Assembly: GCA_020025675.1 (NCBI GenBank)
Contig: JAHHRS010000005.1
Coordinates: 1 to 61,410 of the forward strand
Reading direction: 5' to 3'
Origin: Oscillospiraceae bacterium
GTDB lineage: Bacteria > Bacillota > Clostridia > Oscillospirales > Oscillospiraceae
DNA length: 61,410 nt
Shown here: in pieces, positions 58,175-61,410 of the stretch
Position numbering within the stretch: position 1 is the stretch's first letter
How the letters are laid out: the number at the start of each line of letters is the position of its first letter
Program-made: the position numbers and the translations under genes
Notes under the pieces: generated by a model
Seen by the model: only the letters and a program-made list of their open reading frames with translations
Told to the model about the DNA's origin: nothing
The model's database searches: none

Positions 58175-59488
58175 TTAACCGGTAAAGCCCTCATACAGGA
58201 CTTTTATAGCTGTTTCAAACTGTTCATTCTCAACGCCTACTATTATAGACAACTCGTCGGCACCCTGAGCTATAATGCGGATATTAACTCCGTTTTCGCC
58301 TAAGGCTTTAAAAAGTCTGCCTGATGTACCTGGACGGAAAGTCATTTTACGTCCCACTGCCGCTACAAGTGCAAGACCTTCCTGGATATTTACTTTGTCG
58401 GGACGACAGGTCTTTTTAATGTCGGAGGCTATATCGTAAACAGAATCTCCCATAGCTGTTGTTGAAGCCACCACAGCAAAGGAATCCAGCCCTAAATTTA
58501 TATGCTCTACATTCACTTTGTATCTGTCGAAAATATCCAAGACCTGTCGAAGTGTCTCATTTATATTTATGTTTCTTTTGCATACAGTGATTATGCTGAA
58601 ATTCTTTCTCCCTGCTATGCCGGTTATCAGCTTTTCCCCTGCGCCCTTCTCTTCTATACTCTCAACTATCATTGTACCGGGGTGTTGCGGGTTGTTTGTA
58701 TTTCTTATGTTTAGCGCAATTCCCCGCTCTTTAACCGGAAGAATGGACTCCTCATGCAAAACCGACGCCCCCATAAATGAGAGTTCTCTCAGCTCCGCAT
58801 ATGTAAGCTTTGCAATGGATTTAGGTTCATCAACTATTCTGGGGTCTGCCATCAAAATTCCGGAAACGTCTGTCCAGTTTTCATATACATCCGCATTAAC
58901 TGCCGCAGATGCTATGGCCCCGCTTATGTCGCTTCCTCCCCGGCTCATTGTCTTTATTCTTCCGGTAGGCAGTTTTCCGTAAAAACCGGGAATCAGTATT
59001 TTTTGGTATTTATCCAAAGCTTCTTTGATAGCTGCATCTGTTTTTTCTCTGTCTACCTGTCCGTCAAGGCCGAAGAAGAAACAGTCAGCGGCATCTATAA
59101 ACCGAAACCCCAGATATTCCGCCATAAGTTTTGCGGTAAAATATTCACCTCTGGAAACAAGCTCGTCCACGCTCATGTCTTTTGTGAGCCTGTTTTTAAG
59201 AGCTTCAAAGTCATTTTTAACGTCGTAGCTTAAGCCTAAAGTTTCTTTTATCTCAATAAACCTTTTCTCTATGGTGTTAACAATATCATCACAGCTTACA
59301 CCATACTCAAGGTGAGCATGGCAGAGATATAAAAGGTCTGTTATCTTATGGTCGTCTTTATCCCGTTTTCCTGCCGCAGATACTATGACCACACGCCGTG
59401 CAGGATCACTTTCCACAATATTTTTTACTTTTACAAACTGTTCTGCTCCTGCAACCGAGGAACCCCCGAATTTTGCAACTTTCAACAT
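58175..59488 (-). CDS. Aspartate kinase
   Basis: This 437-aa monofunctional kinase has KFGGSS at the N-terminus, VSRGEYFTAKL, TMSRGGSDISGA and MADPRIV for aspartate and ATP binding, then two ACT domains (about 290-437) that permit feedback control. The end-product specificity (lysine or threonine) cannot be read. The gene starts 5 nt after the hom stop, with AGGTGAG upstream. Three common paralogue names exist, so no symbol is assigned. Confidence 0.95.
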   Translation of the reverse strand: MLKVAKFGGSSVAGAEQFVKVKNIVESDPARRVVIVSAAGKRDKDDHKITDLLYLCHAHLEYGVSCDDIVNTIEKRFIEIKETLGLSYDVKNDFEALKNRLTKDMSVDELVSRGEYFTAKLMAEYLGFRFIDAADCFFFGLDGQVDREKTDAAIKEALDKYQKILIPGFYGKLPTGRIKTMSRGGSDISGAIASAAVNADVYENWTDVSGILMADPRIVDEPKSIAKLTYAELRELSFMGASVLHEESILPVKERGIALNIRNTNNPQHPGTMIVESIEEKGAGEKLITGIAGRKNFSIITVCKRNININETLRQVLDIFDRYKVNVEHINLGLDSFAVVASTTAMGDSVYDIASDIKKTCRPDKVNIQEGLALVAAVGRKMTFRPGTSGRLFKALGENGVNIRIIAQGADELSIIVGVENEQFETAIKVLYEGFTG

Positions 59489-59493
59489 TTTTA

Positions 59494-60639
59494 CTACTCA
59501 CCTATTGCGGCAAAGAATATCTTTCCGCCTTCCTCTCTGATTTTTGCCGCCAAGCTGTGCATTTTGAGCACTGACAGGGGTTTTGTTATAAGCCTTGCAA
59601 CTCCGTTTTCTGTATCAGCGCTTTCCGCAGGAATACGAGAGGCCATACTCTCAGGCAGACGCACATAGTAAAGCTGGCTCAGTTTATCGTTTTCGGCTTT
59701 TACCGCCTTACAATTCTGCCTAAGCATGTATTTTCTTCCGCCCAGAATAGTGCTCAAGTCCCGAAGCACAGCGGAAGCTGTGGGATACCTGCCCGCCCCC
59801 TGTCCGATAATGGATATTCTGCCGGAGTTTAGGCCCTCATAGCATGCCATATTAAAGTTTTGCAGTACTGAACACTCAGGAGCTGATTCTCTAAAGAGTA
59901 CCGGCTCTGCGTATGCGTAGACACTGTTTTCCGTCCTTCCGCCCTTAACCATAAGGCGGCATGTGTAACCTCTGGACATAAAATGCTTTACATCCTGGGA
60001 TGTGATATTTTCAATTCCTTCGTTTAAAATTCCCTCTGTTGGGAGCATGTCGAAACTCACGGCACATGCAAGCATTATTTTTCTAAGGGCATCCAAACCT
60101 GATACATCTGCAGTAGGATCTGCTTCTGCATAGCCAAGCCTCTGGGCGTCTTTCAAGGCCTCGGAGTAGTCAAGTCCAAGTCTCTGCATTGAGTCTAACA
60201 TGTAGTTGGTTGTACCGTTTAAAATGCCGCTTATTGAGAGGATTTTATCGCTCTCTCTCGCAATGGACAGATTGTGCAGAATAGGAACTGCACCGCCGCA
60301 GGCGGCTGAAAACAAAAAGCCCACATTGTTTTCATAGGCAAGGTTTGAAAGCTCAATTCCCTTTGCAGCTACAAGGGCTTTATTTGAAGTGACAAAATGT
60401 TTTCCCGCCTTTAAAACCTCTTTTGCATAGCTGAACGCCGGCTCAATGCCGCCCATCACCTCTGCAACCGCCCAAATCTCCGGGTCTGAAACTATTTCCT
60501 CAATGGAAGTTCGTTTAAAGGCCATATCGTTCTTTCCCGGACGGACAAGAACAGTCCCCTGCTCCAGCCCTTCTGCATTTCCCAGCATCTCAAAAACTCC
60601 AACACCGACGGTGCCAAAGCCCAAAACTGCCACCTTCAT
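59494..60639 (-). CDS. hom: Homoserine dehydrogenase
   Basis: This 381-aa enzyme reduces aspartate semialdehyde to homoserine. Motifs are LGFGTVGVGVFEML for NAD(P), TSNKALVA, GGAVPILHNL, LNGTTNYMLDSM and YAEADPTADVSGLDA. Family members with a complete C-terminal ACT domain are usually about 400-430 aa; here the end is short, so the ACT domain seems reduced or absent. It is the first gene of the operon, with GGAGGT before the ATG. Confidence 0.93.
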   Translation of the reverse strand: MKVAVLGFGTVGVGVFEMLGNAEGLEQGTVLVRPGKNDMAFKRTSIEEIVSDPEIWAVAEVMGGIEPAFSYAKEVLKAGKHFVTSNKALVAAKGIELSNLAYENNVGFLFSAACGGAVPILHNLSIARESDKILSISGILNGTTNYMLDSMQRLGLDYSEALKDAQRLGYAEADPTADVSGLDALRKIMLACAVSFDMLPTEGILNEGIENITSQDVKHFMSRGYTCRLMVKGGRTENSVYAYAEPVLFRESAPECSVLQNFNMACYEGLNSGRISIIGQGAGRYPTASAVLRDLSTILGGRKYMLRQNCKAVKAENDKLSQLYYVRLPESMASRIPAESADTENGVARLITKPLSVLKMHSLAAKIREEGGKIFFAAIGE

Positions 60640-60770
60640 AAAAAAACCTCCATTTTTGCGTGTCCGTGGTAAAAAGACACTTGTATTTTTGATGAAGACA
60701 GTGTATCATAAGGTTTGAAGAAAAACAAGACCTATTTCCGGGAAATTAAAACAATTGGAGAGATGTACCA

Positions 60771-61208
60771 ATGCTTGATAACTTTCTTATAATTCATAAA
60801 AGCATATTGCCTGAATACTATTCCAAAGTTCTGGAAGCTCGGCGGCTGATGGAAACCGGAAAGTGCAGGGAAATAAGTCAGGCCGTAAAACAGGTTGGCA
60901 TTTCACGCAGCACCTACTACAAATACAAGGATTTTATATACGAACCTTCTGACCTTAGTAAGGGCAGAAAGGCTGTCATTTCCGTAATGCTGGTACATGA
61001 GCCGGGAATACTCAGCGCAATGCTGTCAAAAATTTCCGAAGCGGGCGCCAGCGTATATGCAATAACCCAAAGCCCGCCCATAAATGAAATTGCCAGTGTC
61101 ACCGTTACATTGGAAATAAGCTCCATGCCCGGTTCTATGGCTGATCTTTTAAAGGAGCTTTGCAAAATTGAAGGCTTGGAAAACCCCAAAATATTAGCAG
61201 TTGAGTAA
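60771..61208 (+). CDS. HTH-ACT regulatory protein (UPF0735 / PheB-like)
   Basis: This 145-aa protein has an N-terminal HTH-like part (about 25-55, AVKQVGISRSTYYKYKDF), followed by an ACT domain (about 68-145) with LVHEPGILSAMLSKISEAG. The family has a proposed role in amino-acid-responsive control. It diverges from hom and directly precedes thrC, so it may sense threonine or a related amino acid. The start is ATG at 60771 with GGAGAG upstream. Confidence 0.85.
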   Translation: MLDNFLIIHKSILPEYYSKVLEARRLMETGKCREISQAVKQVGISRSTYYKYKDFIYEPSDLSKGRKAVISVMLVHEPGILSAMLSKISEAGASVYAITQSPPINEIASVTVTLEISSMPGSMADLLKELCKIEGLENPKILAVE

Positions 61209-61218
61209 GGAGAATATT

Positions 61219-61410
61219 ATGTATTACGAAAGCACCAGAGGAAATTATAAAGCGACCGACAGAGAAGCGGTTTTGCAGGGTTTAGCTCCCGACGGCGGTT
61301 TATATATTGATAAAGATTTGGGCAAACGTCCCTTTGACTGGGAAAAATGTCTGACTCTTGAGCCATTGGGCATGGCTGAAATGCTGTTAAAGCACATGCT
61401 CCCCGGTTTT
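61219..61410 (+). CDS. thrC: Threonine synthase, N-terminal part (window edge)
   Basis: The first 64 codons are visible, from ATG 61219 after AAGGAG, and the gene runs off the window. The N-terminus YYESTRGNYKATDREAVLQG, then LAPDGGLYI and FDWEKC, is the typical ThrC start before the PLP domain. It forms an operon with the HTH-ACT gene 10 bp upstream and completes the path from homoserine to threonine with a kinase not in this window. Confidence 0.93.
   Translation, partial: MYYESTRGNYKATDREAVLQGLAPDGGLYIDKDLGKRPFDWEKCLTLEPLGMAEMLLKHMLPGF

Noticed and set aside
60640..60770. Search for a T-box or amino-acid riboswitch before hom or the HTH-ACT gene
   Set aside because: The 131-bp divergent gap is too short and lacks a T-box motif or a terminator/antiterminator pair.

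Overview
The window reads as a low-to-moderate GC Gram-positive anaerobe, most likely a gut member of the class Clostridia. The support is strong AGGAGG-type ribosome binding sites, frequent TTG/GTG starts, sigma-A-like promoters, a superoxide reductase and many ferredoxin-type proteins, a Bce-type peptide-resistance module and a mannose-class PTS. No genus is claimed, because no rRNA is present.

Layout. (1) 1-7065: an operon encoding a mannose-class PTS (separate IIA, IIB, IIC, IID), a TIM-barrel amidohydrolase, its own Enzyme I and HPr, a BtpA/SgcQ-type protein and a small PH-like protein. (2) 7123-9480: an insertion-sequence graveyard. A 1207-bp IS3-family element with clear inverted repeats and a CAA target duplication sits inside the 3' end of an older, decayed IS3-family element. 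(3) 9496-14992: a CHAP/LysM wall hydrolase, a zinc-ribbon membrane protein coupled to a condensation-fold acyltransferase, an HSL-type esterase and a phosphofructokinase. (4) 15044-19616: a Bce-type module (response regulator, intramembrane-sensing kinase, ABC ATPase, FtsX-like permease) with a 22-bp palindrome before the transporter genes. (5) 20192-24597: an iron-sulfur flavin oxidoreductase and two paralogous short-chain dehydrogenases, divergent from a TetR-like regulator. (6) 24912-32867: a HerA-like ATPase, a flavodoxin-ferredoxin protein, CdsA with a lipid kinase, and a three-gene surface-glycan operon. (7) 33205-45278: rpoB-rpoC and rpsL-rpsG-fusA-tuf on the minus strand, with a terminator and a new promoter between the two blocks. 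(8) 45556-49951: a GPI18-like membrane glycosyltransferase, tRNA-Leu(GAG), and a D-aminoacylase-like hydrolase with a YfcC-type transporter. (9) 50103-54197: a metal-cofactor cluster (DUF134-NifX fusion, two more NifX-type proteins, two MinD-type ATPases carrying ferredoxin inserts, a CGGC protein) followed by desulfoferrodoxin. It resembles the orange-protein loci of sulfate reducers. (10) 54374-56651: a left-handed beta-helix sugar-nucleotide-type protein overlapping a phosphoglucosamine mutase that carries an N-terminal Cro/CI DNA-binding domain. (11) 57153-61410: the aspartate-family pathway (hom, aspartate kinase, asd), divergent from an HTH-ACT protein and the start of thrC.

The strongest candidates for undescribed biology are the HTH-phosphoglucosamine mutase fusion with spaced GTTTAC repeats upstream, the PTS operon that carries its own phosphotransfer chain together with a hydrolase and a BtpA-type protein, and the NifX/MinD/CGGC cluster with its self-regulating-looking DUF134-NifX gene. 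All functional statements come from reading motifs and context; no searches were run.
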